A DNA stretch of 39,928 nt from GCA-002282575 sp964606405 (GCA_964606405.1 CAZSGH010000025.1:1-39928); one strand, 5' to 3'. Numbered from the stretch's first letter, positions 26,699-34,627 are shown. A program made the numbers and translations. Notes: generated by a model from the letters alone, not told the origin.

Positions 26699-27782
26699 TA
26701 CATGGGGCGAGGCGTTTCGCGTCACCACTTTCGGTGAAAGTCATGGTATTGCTTTGGGTGCCATTGTTGATGGTTGTCCTCCAGGTCTTGAATTGACAGA
26801 AGCAGATTTGCAGCTTGATTTAGACAGACGTAAACCCGGTACTTCACGTTTTACCACTCAGCGTCGCGAAGACGATGTGGTGAAGATTCTATCGGGCGTG
26901 CTCAACGGTCGCACGACTGGCACACCCATTGGATTGCTGATTGAAAACACCGACCAGCGCTCACAAGACTACGGCAACCTGATGGATGTGTTTCGTCCAG
27001 GTCATGCCGACTATACTTATGAGCATAAGTATGGCATGCGTGATTTTCGTGGTGGTGGACGCTCGTCGGCTCGCGAAACCGCGATGCGTGTGGCGGCAGG
27101 CGGCATTGCTAAGAAATGGTTAAAAGAACGTTTTGGTATTGTCATTCAAGGGTATTTGTCACAGTTAGGTCCTGTCAAAATCGACAAGGTCGATTTTGCC
27201 GTCATTGATACCAATCCGTTTTTTTGTCCCGATGCTGATAAGGTTGCGGCAATGGAAGACTACATGAACGAGCTGAAAAAAACGGGTGACTCGGTTGGTG
27301 CTAAAGTCAGTGTCGTTGCGCGTGGCGTACCTCCAGGATGGGGCGAGCCTGTTTTTGATCGTTTGGATGCGGATATTGCAAAAGCAATGATGAGTATTAA
27401 CGCTGTCAAAGGCGTGGAAATTGGCGATGGTTTTGCGGTGGTCGAACAGTTGGGTACGCAACATCGTGACGAAATGACACCGACGGGCTTTTTAAGTAAT
27501 CATGCGGGCGGTGTGCTGGGTGGTATTTCGTCTGGGCAGGATATTGTGGTACACATGGCGCTCAAGCCGACATCGAGTCTTAAAATACCCGGTAAAAGCA
27601 TTGACCGTTGGGGCAATGAGCAAGAAGTGATTACTAAAGGTCGTCATGACCCCTGTGTTGGTATTCGCGCCACGCCCATTGCCGAAGCGATGCTTGCATT
27701 GGTGCTCATGGATCATGCCTTGCGTCAGCGCGGACAAAATGCCGATATTCAAGTAACGGTTCCTGATATTTCACGCTCATGA
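26688..27782 (+). CDS. aroC: chorismate synthase
   Basis: 364 residues. Converts EPSP to chorismate using reduced FMN; last step of the shikimate pathway. The start has AGAGGAG 6 bases upstream, within the end of the PLA2-like gene. Signatures: FGESHGIALG, RRKPGTSRFTTQR, GTPIGLLIEN, FRGGGRSSARET and the FMN-site GISSGQDIV. The stop lies directly beside the structured repeat at 27783. Neighbouring MFS gene downstream as in Pseudomonas. Confidence 0.97.
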   Translation: MAANTWGEAFRVTTFGESHGIALGAIVDGCPPGLELTEADLQLDLDRRKPGTSRFTTQRREDDVVKILSGVLNGRTTGTPIGLLIENTDQRSQDYGNLMDVFRPGHADYTYEHKYGMRDFRGGGRSSARETAMRVAAGGIAKKWLKERFGIVIQGYLSQLGPVKIDKVDFAVIDTNPFFCPDADKVAAMEDYMNELKKTGDSVGAKVSVVARGVPPGWGEPVFDRLDADIAKAMMSINAVKGVEIGDGFAVVEQLGTQHRDEMTPTGFLSNHAGGVLGGISSGQDIVVHMALKPTSSLKIPGKSIDRWGNEQEVITKGRHDPCVGIRATPIAEAMLALVLMDHALRQRGQNADIQVTVPDISRS

Positions 27783-27924
27783 GGAATCTCTAAAAGCCTC
27801 GCTTCGCTTGTTTTTAGACTTTCCAAGTTTTTTTTAGCTGAAGGAAGGGGTTTAATCAATAGATTACATGCTGTTTCAGTATTTCCCTTCCTCCAGACCT
27901 CCTACCCATTGGGTTTTTAGAGGC
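27783..27924 (+). repeat. two-hairpin dispersed repeat, copy A
   Basis: Fills nearly all the gap from the aroC stop to the MFS start. Hairpin 1: CTAAAAGC (27790-27797), 12-base loop CTCGCTTCGCTT, GTTTTTAG (27810-27817). Hairpin 2: AGGAAGGG (27842-27849) and CCCTTCCT (27885-27892), then a pyrimidine-rich tail. It aligns along its length with the reverse complement of copy B at 37568-37708. Confidence 0.8.
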
Positions 27925-27928
27925 GTCC

Positions 27929-29089
27929 ATGAGTTATTTGATACAAGGGAGTCGTCCGATTCCCTTTATTCCCTTATCTGCTTATTATTTTTTCTATTTC
28001 GCTGCTGTCGGTACGCTGATTCCTTATTTGGGATTGTATTTACAATCCCTATCTTTTGGTGCGATGGAAATTGCTCAAATTACTGCCGTATTAGCTATGG
28101 CTCGGATTGTGTCACCGCCCTTGTTGGCGCTGTTGGCAGACCGACGTGGACAGTTTTTGTTCTATGCACAGCTCACTTCGTTCATGTCGGCGCTGCTGGT
28201 ATTGGGGTTTTGGTGGCTTGATGACTTCGGTACCTTGCTCTGGTTAATGTGGTGGTTAGGGTTTTTCTGGCATGCCGCCTTACCACCGATGGAAAGTTTA
28301 ACGCTTCGTACCTTGGGTGACGATCTTGCGTCCTATAGTCGCATTCGATTGTGGGGATCTGTCGGCTTTATTGTTGCGGTTCTTGGTGTTGGTTACTTAA
28401 TCGAGTCGTTTGGTATCGTTGCGTTTTTGTGGTCGATGACGCTGTTTTTTGTGCTCATGGCGTTGGTCACATTGGTTAATCATGAGCAGCCCCATACGCG
28501 AGAACAGGGTTTGGATTTGGTAGGACTGTGGCAATCGGTTAAGCAACCCGTTGTTTTGTTGGTGTTGGGGCTTGCGTTGCTGGTGCAGTTGTCGCACGGC
28601 GTTTATTATGCGTTTTATTCGTTGCTATTAGACGCGACAGGTTATTCTGCCAGTGAAATCGGTTTGCTATGGACGCTTGGAGTTGTTGCTGAGGTCGTGT
28701 TGTTTTGGCAATTTTCTCGTTTTCAGACATTCTTATCGTTCAAGAATTGGTTGCTGTTGGCAACAGGATTAACCTTGCTGCGTTGGATCATGGTTGCCAG
28801 TTTTGCAGATGTTTGGTGGTTGTTGGTTATCGCTCAGCTCTTGCATGCGGCTACGTTTGGTGTTTTTCATTCGGTGGTGGTGCAGTGGTTGCATCGGGCG
28901 TTTCATGCGCATCAGGCACAGGGACAGGCGCTATATGTCAGTATCACCTATGGTATTGGTGGCGTATTGGGGAGTTTGTTGGCAGGCTATGCGTGGGTGT
29001 GGGGGCAGGGTAGCGCAACCTTTGCTTTGGCTGCTGTTGCAGCAGCCATGGCGTTGGGCTTGGTTTTTTGCTTGCCTAAGCGAGGATAA
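27929..29089 (+). CDS. MFS permease
   Basis: 386 residues with about 12 hydrophobic segments and the short basic loop DRRGQ between helices 2 and 3 (LALLADRRGQF), the MFS signature position. The N-terminus (SAYYFFYFAAVGTLIPYLGLYL) resembles the HcaT/YwbF phenylpropionate-permease-like branch (MFS_1_like). The substrate cannot be read from sequence. An MFS gene directly downstream of aroC is also seen in Pseudomonas, so the pairing is probably old. The start is close to the 3' end of repeat copy A and has no strong ribosome binding site. Confidence 0.85.
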   Translation: MSYLIQGSRPIPFIPLSAYYFFYFAAVGTLIPYLGLYLQSLSFGAMEIAQITAVLAMARIVSPPLLALLADRRGQFLFYAQLTSFMSALLVLGFWWLDDFGTLLWLMWWLGFFWHAALPPMESLTLRTLGDDLASYSRIRLWGSVGFIVAVLGVGYLIESFGIVAFLWSMTLFFVLMALVTLVNHEQPHTREQGLDLVGLWQSVKQPVVLLVLGLALLVQLSHGVYYAFYSLLLDATGYSASEIGLLWTLGVVAEVVLFWQFSRFQTFLSFKNWLLLATGLTLLRWIMVASFADVWWLLVIAQLLHAATFGVFHSVVVQWLHRAFHAHQAQGQALYVSITYGIGGVLGSLLAGYAWVWGQGSATFALAAVAAAMALGLVFCLPKRG

Positions 29090-29102
29090 GCTTTACATAG
29101 CT

Positions 29103-29170
29103 CGTCGTTCCCGCGAGAGCGGGAATTTTCTTTTTGATGTTATGGATCCCTGCATACGCGGAGGATGACG
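29103..29170 (+). repeat. REP/dRS3-like element, copy 1
   Basis: Perfect stem TTCCCGC (29108-29114), loop GAGA, GCGGGAA (29119-29125), outer CGTC at the left end and GATGACG at the right end. Resembles the copy at 31865-31930, sharing the stem and the right end GCATACGCG...GAGGATGACG. Confidence 0.75.
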
Positions 29171-29195
29171 AGGTGTTTGGTATTAGCCTTGCCTT

Positions 29196-29357
29196 TCAAT
29201 AAGTCTCATCATTCTTCGCCTTAGATGTTTTGCTTTCTTCAGGTTTTTTGCCCTGTTGCATTAGCCACACGACCGCAAAATGTCCTGCAACCAATAAGAC
29301 CAAACTGATGACGATAACCAACCAGAAATTCTGCATAATCCAGTGTTCAAAACCCAT
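29196..29357 (-). CDS. 53-residue single-span membrane protein
   Basis: Short gene. ATG (complement of 29355-29357) has AAGGGA 7 bases upstream. The frame is 53 codons: N-terminal MGFEHWIMQNFW, one hydrophobic helix (about residues 12-33, LVIVISLVLLVAGHFAVVWL), then a charged Lys/Glu-rich tail (QQGKKPEESKTSKAKNDETY). By the positive-inside rule the tail is probably cytoplasmic. No family is recognised. It is divergent from leuB, with an inverted repeat and the leuB promoter between them. Confidence 0.55.
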   Translation of the reverse strand: MGFEHWIMQNFWLVIVISLVLLVAGHFAVVWLMQQGKKPEESKTSKAKNDETY

Positions 29358-29373
29358 TTTTTATTCCCTTAAA

Positions 29374-29438
29374 AATAGTCGCGATTAAAAACGCGCATTG
29401 ACGTTAAGCGTATGAACTGCTTATGATATGCGACTATT
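29374..29438 (+). promoter_or_regulatory. leuB promoter flanked by a 9-bp inverted repeat
   Basis: TTGACG (29398-29403) and TATGAT (29422-29427) with an 18-base spacer form a good sigma-70 promoter about 35 bases before leuB. Perfect inverted arms AATAGTCGC (29374-29382) and GCGACTATT (29430-29438) flank it, the second at the expected start point, and TAAGC/GCTTA (29405-29409, 29419-29423) forms a further dyad between the hexamers. This suggests an operator that could also serve the divergent small gene. Confidence 0.55.
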
Positions 29439-29463
29439 GCAAAAAGTTTAAGGAAATCTTGAT

Positions 29464-30534
29464 ATGGCGCACGTATTAGTTCTACCTGGTGATGGTATTG
29501 GTCCTGAGATTGTGGCACAAGCGGTTAAGGTCTTGTTAGCACTCAAAGAAAAACACGGACTGGCTATTGAACTGTCGGAAGGACTGGTTGGTGGTGCGAG
29601 TATTGATGCTCATAACACGCCGTTAACAGAGGCAACCTTAGCACAGGCAAAAGATGCTGACGCAGTGCTGTTGGGCGCTGTGGGTGGTCCTAAGTGGGAT
29701 GGCTTGGCGATGACTGATCGTCCTGAAAAAGGGCTGTTGGCGTTGCGTAAGGGCTTAAATTTGTTCGCTAATTTGCGTCCTGCGATTCTTTATCCTCAAT
29801 TAACCCATGCTAGCACCCTTAAGCCTGAAGTTGTTTCTGGGTTGGATTTGTTGATCGTGCGCGAACTCACTGGCGGTATTTATTTTGGTCAGCCTCGTGG
29901 TGTGCGCACCTTAGAAAATGGAGAGCGTCAGGGTTACAACACCTTGGTGTACAGCGAGTCAGAAATTGAGCGTATTGCGCATGTTGCTTTCCAAGCTGCG
30001 CAAAAACGTAGCAAGCGCGTTTGCTCTATCGATAAGTCGAACGTACTAGAAACCACTGCCTTATGGAAAGAAGTGGTCACGCGTATTGCGCCACAATATC
30101 CTGATGTCGAACTCACCCATATGTTAGTGGATAACGCGGCGATGCAGTTGGTTAAAGCGCCTAAGCAGTTCGATGTGATGTTGGCAGACAATATGTTTGG
30201 TGATATTTTGTCGGATGAAGCGTCTATGCTTACGGGTTCGATTGGTATGTTGGCTTCTGCCTCGCTCAACGAGCACAATAAAGGCATGTACGAGCCAAGT
30301 CATGGATCAGCACCAGATATCGCGGGTAAAGATTTAGCTAATCCGATTGCCACTATTTTGTCGGCTGCGATGATGTTACGTTACTCATTGGCAGATGCGG
30401 CTAATGCAGATCGCATCGAAGTTGCGGTAGGCAAGGTACTTGATGCAGGTTTACGTACAGGTGATATTTGGACAGAAGGTTGCACACGTGTTTCAACCAG
30501 TCAAATGGGTGATGCGATCGCACAAGCGCTCTAA
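29464..30534 (+). CDS. leuB: 3-isopropylmalate dehydrogenase
   Basis: 356 residues. Oxidatively decarboxylates 3-isopropylmalate with NAD in leucine synthesis. Signatures are the N-terminal LPGDGIGPEI, the substrate loop VRELTGGIYFG, and DNMFGDILSDEASMLTGSIG with the metal-binding aspartates. AAGGAAA lies upstream of the ATG. leuC and leuD are not in the window. leuB ahead of asd is the order found in Pseudomonas, though here two envelope genes are placed between. Confidence 0.97.
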   Translation: MAHVLVLPGDGIGPEIVAQAVKVLLALKEKHGLAIELSEGLVGGASIDAHNTPLTEATLAQAKDADAVLLGAVGGPKWDGLAMTDRPEKGLLALRKGLNLFANLRPAILYPQLTHASTLKPEVVSGLDLLIVRELTGGIYFGQPRGVRTLENGERQGYNTLVYSESEIERIAHVAFQAAQKRSKRVCSIDKSNVLETTALWKEVVTRIAPQYPDVELTHMLVDNAAMQLVKAPKQFDVMLADNMFGDILSDEASMLTGSIGMLASASLNEHNKGMYEPSHGSAPDIAGKDLANPIATILSAAMMLRYSLADAANADRIEVAVGKVLDAGLRTGDIWTEGCTRVSTSQMGDAIAQAL

Positions 30535-30563
30535 CAGCCTCTAGTTACTCGCGAGGGCTTGCT

Positions 30564-31535
30564 ATGCGCAATTACCTGACCATTACCATTACCGACGTGC
30601 ATGGCTCGCGTCAGTTCACCTTGACGCATTTTTTCAAGCGTTTTGTGCTGTGGTTTCTAGCGATTATTTCGCTGGTTGTGCTGGTCGGTGGTGGGGTCTT
30701 GTCGCAAATCTTGTCCGAGCGTGCTGAGCTGGAAATGCAAATTCAAGATTTGTATCAGCAAAAGTCGCAGTTAGAGTCAGGTTTTAGTCAGGCATTAGAA
30801 AAGCAAAATGAGCTTTATGTTGAGTTAAGTAATGATAAGCAAGCGCTTGAAAATGAAGTGCAGGCGAAAGATGGGCAGCTTAATTTTTTACAGGGCGCGT
30901 TAGGAAAGTTAGAAGACAATATCAGTGATGCTTTATCTAAGCAAACATCCAAACGTTTAACCGAGTTGACTGAACTTGATTTACGCTTGATGATGGGGAA
31001 AATTCCCAGTGGTCTGCCAACTAACTTTAAAATGATTACCGACGGTTTTGGTTGGCGCACTCATCCGATTACTAAAAAGCGCGCCTTTCATGACGGCTTA
31101 GATTTTAGTTGTGATGTTGGTACGCCTGTTCAGACAACAGCAGATGGCGTTGTCGAAGAGGCAGGATGGGATAATAGCGGTTATGGATTGCGTGTTATCG
31201 TTAATCATGGTTATGGGTTTAAAACAGTGTACGCGCACTTAAGTAAAGCATTAGTTGCGCGAGGTCAGGTTATTATGCGAGGTGATGATATTGCTCTGTC
31301 TGGTAACTCAGGCGCATCAAGCGGTGCACACCTACATTACGAAGTTCATTATTTAGGCAATAAACTCAATCCTAGACAATTTGCGGATTGGGGGTTGCGT
31401 AAGTTCGATACCATCTTCAAACAAGTCAAGGAAGTACCATGGGACTCATTCGCAGATCTGGTCATACAGGAAAAACAACTCGTCCTAAAACAGTCATTGC
31501 CGACGGCTGCCGTATCCACGGAGAAATTGCCTTAG
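30564..31535 (+). CDS. membrane-anchored M23 (LytM) peptidase
   Basis: 323 residues. A short cytoplasmic N-terminus, one membrane helix (about 27-49), a coiled coil (about 50-125) and a LytM/M23 domain in the periplasm. The zinc site is complete: His176 and Asp180 (FHDGLDF), His258 (HLHYE), with His225 (YAHLSK) and His256 as catalytic partners, so it should be an active peptidoglycan endopeptidase. GAGGG precedes the ATG. Its last 97 bases overlap the start of a bactofilin gene. M23 peptidases paired with bactofilins commonly control local wall growth and cell shape in other bacteria, so that role is inferred here. Confidence 0.9.
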   Translation: MRNYLTITITDVHGSRQFTLTHFFKRFVLWFLAIISLVVLVGGGVLSQILSERAELEMQIQDLYQQKSQLESGFSQALEKQNELYVELSNDKQALENEVQAKDGQLNFLQGALGKLEDNISDALSKQTSKRLTELTELDLRLMMGKIPSGLPTNFKMITDGFGWRTHPITKKRAFHDGLDFSCDVGTPVQTTADGVVEEAGWDNSGYGLRVIVNHGYGFKTVYAHLSKALVARGQVIMRGDDIALSGNSGASSGAHLHYEVHYLGNKLNPRQFADWGLRKFDTIFKQVKEVPWDSFADLVIQEKQLVLKQSLPTAAVSTEKLP

Positions 31536-31840
31536 AAGGTGATTTGCATTTAGATGGGCAAATTGATGGCATTATTCGTGCAATTAATGTATCCATTGGT
31601 AAAACAGGATTGCTCAAGGGTGAGGTGATGGCAACGCATATCACCGTTTCAGGGCGAGTTGATGGTAAAATTCGTTGTGAATTATTGGAGCTGCTTGATG
31701 GTTGTCAGGTGCATGGTGAAGTGCAGTGTCAAAACTTGGTGGTAGAAAAAGGTGCTAAGTTTGTCGGTTCGACACGTGAAACCTTTGAGAATATGGTTGA
31801 TGTTAATGCGGTTTTGCCGCCAGTGAGTTATAGCGGATAA
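31439..31840 (+). CDS. bactofilin family cytoskeletal protein
   Basis: 133 residues, a polymer-forming beta-helix protein. The core (about residues 15-115) has the regular short repeats expected of the fold: IHGEIALEGDLHLDG, IDGIIRAINVSIGKTG, LKGEVMATHITVSG, VDGKIRCELLELLDG. Short flexible tails lie at each end. AAGGAAG lies 5 bases before ATG 31439, inside the M23 gene, supporting the long overlap and translational coupling. Bactofilins recruit or position wall enzymes, and the M23 neighbour is the probable partner. Confidence 0.93.
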   Translation: MGLIRRSGHTGKTTRPKTVIADGCRIHGEIALEGDLHLDGQIDGIIRAINVSIGKTGLLKGEVMATHITVSGRVDGKIRCELLELLDGCQVHGEVQCQNLVVEKGAKFVGSTRETFENMVDVNAVLPPVSYSG

Positions 31841-31864
31841 AAACGAGGGTGTCTCTAAAAATTT

Positions 31865-31930
31865 GCCATTCCCGCCAAAGCGGGAATCTATACCCGTTTT
31901 TTATGGAACCCCGCATACGCGAGGATGACG
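31865..31930 (+). repeat. REP/dRS3-like element, copy 2
   Basis: ATTCCCGC (31868-31875), loop CAAA, GCGGGAAT (31880-31887), fitting ATTCCC-N8-GGGAAT as in Neisseria dRS3 repeats, then ATGGAACCCCGCATACGC and GAGGATGACG at the right end. Lies between the bactofilin gene and asd. Confidence 0.75.
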
Positions 31931-32009
31931 AAAATCGCTTTATTAAAGATGCTCATGAGATAAAGCCGCTCTATACAGAGAAATTAAACAGAAGAATTGA
32001 GGAAGTAAA

Positions 32010-33032
32010 ATGACTAAGTTGTATGATATTGCGGTTGTTGGTGCGACAGGTGCTGTTGGCGAAACGATGATGAGAGTATTGGAAGAGATGGACTTTCCTG
32101 TTGGCAAGTTGTATCCATTAGCAAGTAGCCGTTCTGCTGGTAAGACCATTACTTTTCGTGGCAAAGAAGTCACCGTAGAAGACTTAGAGACGTTTGATTT
32201 TTCCAAAACACAAATTGGCTTGTTTTCTCCTGGTGCGAGTGTTTCAGCGATTTATGCGCCTAAGGCTGCTGCTGCGGGTTGTGTTGTTATCGATAATACC
32301 TCTCAGTTCCGCTATGACGATGATATTCCCTTAGTTGTACCAGAGGTCAATCCGAAAGCGATTGCTCAGTATAAAAACCGCGGTATTATTGCCAACCCAA
32401 ACTGCTCAACCATTCAGATGTTGGTCGCCTTAAAGCCCATTTATGATGCAGTCGGTATTACGCGCATTAACGTGGCAACCTACCAGGCCGTCTCGGGTGC
32501 TGGTAAAGAAGCTATTGAAGAGTTATCGACTCAGACAGCAAACTTGCTGAACTTTAAGCCAACACAAAACGATGTTTTTGCTAAGCGTATTGCCTTTAAC
32601 GTCATTCCTCAAATTGATGTGTTTACCGAAAATGGCTACACCAAAGAAGAAATGAAGATGGTGTGGGAAACGCAAAAGATTTTGGGTGATGCTAGTGTTA
32701 AAGTTAACCCAACAGCAGTTCGTGTGCCTGTTTTCTTTGGTCACTCAGAGGCTGTTCACATCGAAACACGCGACAAAATCACTGCAGCACAAGCGCGCGA
32801 ATTGTTGTCAAAAGCTGAAGGCATTGTGATTATGGATGAGCAGGTGAATGGTGGTTATCCAACGCCTGCAGATGTCGCTGATACCAATCCTGTTTATGTC
32901 GGTCGTATTCGTGAAGATATTTCTTGCGATAACGGCTTAAATCTTTGGGTGGTTGCTGATAATGTGCGCAAAGGTGCAGCAACCAACGCGGTACAAATTG
33001 CGCAAGTACTTATCCGTGATTATTTAAAATAA
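32010..33032 (+). CDS. asd: aspartate-semialdehyde dehydrogenase
   Basis: 340 residues. Reduces aspartyl phosphate to the semialdehyde for Lys, Met, Thr and cell-wall diaminopimelate synthesis. N-terminal NADP site VVGATGAVGETM, catalytic Cys132 in NPNCSTIQM, AVSGAGKEAIEEL and VFFGHSEAVH with the active-site His. GAGGAAG precedes the ATG. The left arm of the hairpin of repeat copy C overlaps the stop codon. Confidence 0.96.
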   Translation: MTKLYDIAVVGATGAVGETMMRVLEEMDFPVGKLYPLASSRSAGKTITFRGKEVTVEDLETFDFSKTQIGLFSPGASVSAIYAPKAAAAGCVVIDNTSQFRYDDDIPLVVPEVNPKAIAQYKNRGIIANPNCSTIQMLVALKPIYDAVGITRINVATYQAVSGAGKEAIEELSTQTANLLNFKPTQNDVFAKRIAFNVIPQIDVFTENGYTKEEMKMVWETQKILGDASVKVNPTAVRVPVFFGHSEAVHIETRDKITAAQARELLSKAEGIVIMDEQVNGGYPTPADVADTNPVYVGRIREDISCDNGLNLWVVADNVRKGAATNAVQIAQVLIRDYLK

Positions 33033-33140
33033 TAGACTTCGTTCGCTCGTTTATTATTTAGATCATTTATTTCTGTGGGAAGGACGTGAGGAGCTGCACT
33101 ATCTGCTGTAGTTTCTCCCTTCCCTCTGTCTCTCTTCCCT
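33027..33140 (+). repeat. diverged copy C of the two-hairpin repeat
   Basis: Between asd and truA. Hairpin 1: AAATAATAGAC (33027-33037), 11-base loop TTCGTTCGCTC, GTTTATTATTT (33049-33059), 11 pairs including one G-T. Hairpin 2: GGGAAGG (33077-33083) and CCTTCCC (33118-33124), then a pyrimidine-rich tail. Arms differ in sequence from copies A and B but the order, loop type and tail agree. It could also act as the asd terminator. Confidence 0.5.
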
Positions 33141-33155
33141 TTGACTGTAGGTATT

Positions 33156-33941
33156 ATGTCTCGTATTGTTTTGGGCGTTGAATACTTAGGTTTTTCTTAT
33201 TGCGGCTGGCAAAAACAGCAAGATTGTCATGGGGTGCAAGAGCATCTCGAGTCGGCATTAGCCAAAATTGCCTGTGAGCCGATTGAAGTGTTTTGTGCAG
33301 GGCGTACTGATCGAGGGGTTCATGCCATTGGGCAGGTCGTGCATTTCGATACAAGTGTTACGCGTCCTGTCGATGCATGGGTGCGCGGTACTAATACGCA
33401 TTTACCTAATGACATTCGTGTCACTTGGCAAGAAACAGTCGATGAGACGTTTCATGCTCGTTTTTCGGCTGTGGCGCGTCGTTACCGTTATGTGATTGTT
33501 AATCGTCCTGTGCGATCTGCTTTGTTTTATGCGCAGCAAACCTCGGTAACGCGTCCGCTCAATGTTGAACTAATGCATCTTGCTGCTCAGTCATTATTGG
33601 GCGAACATGATTTCTCCTCTTTTCGAGCGGCTGAATGCCAAGCGCATCATCCCAATCGTAATGTGATAGAAGTGACGGTGATGCATGAAGGTGATTTTGT
33701 TTTTGTTGATATCGAAGCCAATGCTTTTTTGCATCACATGGTACGTAACATCGTCGGATCTTTATTAAAAGTCGGGCAGGGCGAGCGCCCCGTGTCGTGG
33801 ATGGCAGAGTTACTCTCCTTGCGAGATCGAACTAAAGCAGCACCAACGGCACCAGCTAACGGTTTGTATTTAACCCATGTGCGTTATCCTGAACCTTATG
33901 GTTTTAAGTCGGTTAATATGGCAGATTTATGGAGGGCATAA
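33156..33941 (+). CDS. truA: tRNA pseudouridine(38-40) synthase
   Basis: 261 residues from ATG 33156 (AGG 5 bases upstream); a frame start at 33141 is less likely. Makes pseudouridine at positions 38-40 of the anticodon arm. Catalytic Asp52 lies in AGRTDRGVHA, the family hallmark; HDFSSFRAAEC and the C-terminal FLHHMVRNIVGSL also fit. The stop TAA shares one base with the trpF start (TAATG), so the genes are coupled. asd-truA-trpF is a gammaproteobacterial order, but the fimV gene often found between asd and truA is missing. Confidence 0.97.
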   Translation: MSRIVLGVEYLGFSYCGWQKQQDCHGVQEHLESALAKIACEPIEVFCAGRTDRGVHAIGQVVHFDTSVTRPVDAWVRGTNTHLPNDIRVTWQETVDETFHARFSAVARRYRYVIVNRPVRSALFYAQQTSVTRPLNVELMHLAAQSLLGEHDFSSFRAAECQAHHPNRNVIEVTVMHEGDFVFVDIEANAFLHHMVRNIVGSLLKVGQGERPVSWMAELLSLRDRTKAAPTAPANGLYLTHVRYPEPYGFKSVNMADLWRA

Positions 33942-34570
33942 TGGGAAGAACTCGCGTTAAAATCTGTGGTTTGACTAGAGTAGAAGATGTGCAGGCAGCT
34001 TGTGCGCTGGGAGCTGATGCAATTGGTTTGGTGTTTTATCCACCTAGCCCTCGAGCAGTAACGATTGAGCAAGCGCAAGCGGCTCTGGTTAATATGCCCC
34101 CCTTTGTGACGGTAACGGCTTTGTTTGTCAGTCCGAGTGTCGACGAGGTGCAAGCGGTATTGCAAGCGCTGCCAAGCGTTGGCTTGTTGCAGTTTCATGG
34201 CGATGAGTCTCCAGAGTTTTGCCGATCCTTTGGTCGTGCCTACATTAAAGCAATCCCGATGCGCGATGATGTCGACTTGCTACAAGAGGCCAATCGTTTT
34301 AGTGATGCGCTGGGGTTATTAGTTGACACCTATAAGCCCAATGTACCAGGTGGCTCGGGTGAGTCGTTTGATTGGCATCGCGTGCCCCGTAATTTTACGA
34401 AACCAATTATTTTGGCAGGAGGATTAACTGCTGAGAATGTTGGCGTAGCAATTGCGCAAGTAAAGCCATTCGCGGTAGATGTTTCGGGTGGTGTCGAAGC
34501 CGTCAAGGGGATTAAAGATGCATCCAAAATGAAGGCGTTCATTTTGTCAGTACAGGGTAGCGCTATTTAA
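33941..34570 (+). CDS. trpF: phosphoribosylanthranilate isomerase
   Basis: 209 residues. Third-stage enzyme of tryptophan synthesis (PRA to CdRP), a TIM barrel. General base Cys9 (VKICGLT) and general acid Asp129 (LLVDTYKPN) are present, followed by the phosphate-binding LAGGLTAENV and VDVSGGVE. ATG 33941 has GGAGGG 6 bases upstream and overlaps the truA stop. No trpB/trpA follows; the next gene is a tRNA on the other strand. Confidence 0.96.
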   Translation: MGRTRVKICGLTRVEDVQAACALGADAIGLVFYPPSPRAVTIEQAQAALVNMPPFVTVTALFVSPSVDEVQAVLQALPSVGLLQFHGDESPEFCRSFGRAYIKAIPMRDDVDLLQEANRFSDALGLLVDTYKPNVPGGSGESFDWHRVPRNFTKPIILAGGLTAENVGVAIAQVKPFAVDVSGGVEAVKGIKDASKMKAFILSVQGSAI

Positions 34571-34593
34571 TGCTACTGTTCTCAATGAGATAC

Positions 34594-34617
34594 AAAAAAG
34601 ACGTCATGAGACGTCTT
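34594..34617 (-). terminator. intrinsic terminator of tRNA-Arg
   Basis: AAGACGTC (34598-34605), loop ATGA, GACGTCTT (34610-34617). On the minus strand the stem is followed by a run of six T, so it serves the tRNA; on the plus strand the T-run is too short to be a strong trpF terminator. Confidence 0.8.
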
Positions 34618-34627
34618 GATAGGTAAT

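Noticed and set aside
27790..27817. Hairpin of repeat copy A as a plain aroC terminator
   Set aside because: The same element occurs in reverse orientation upstream of ilvB with no gene ending into it, so a repeat explains it better; a side role in termination remains possible.
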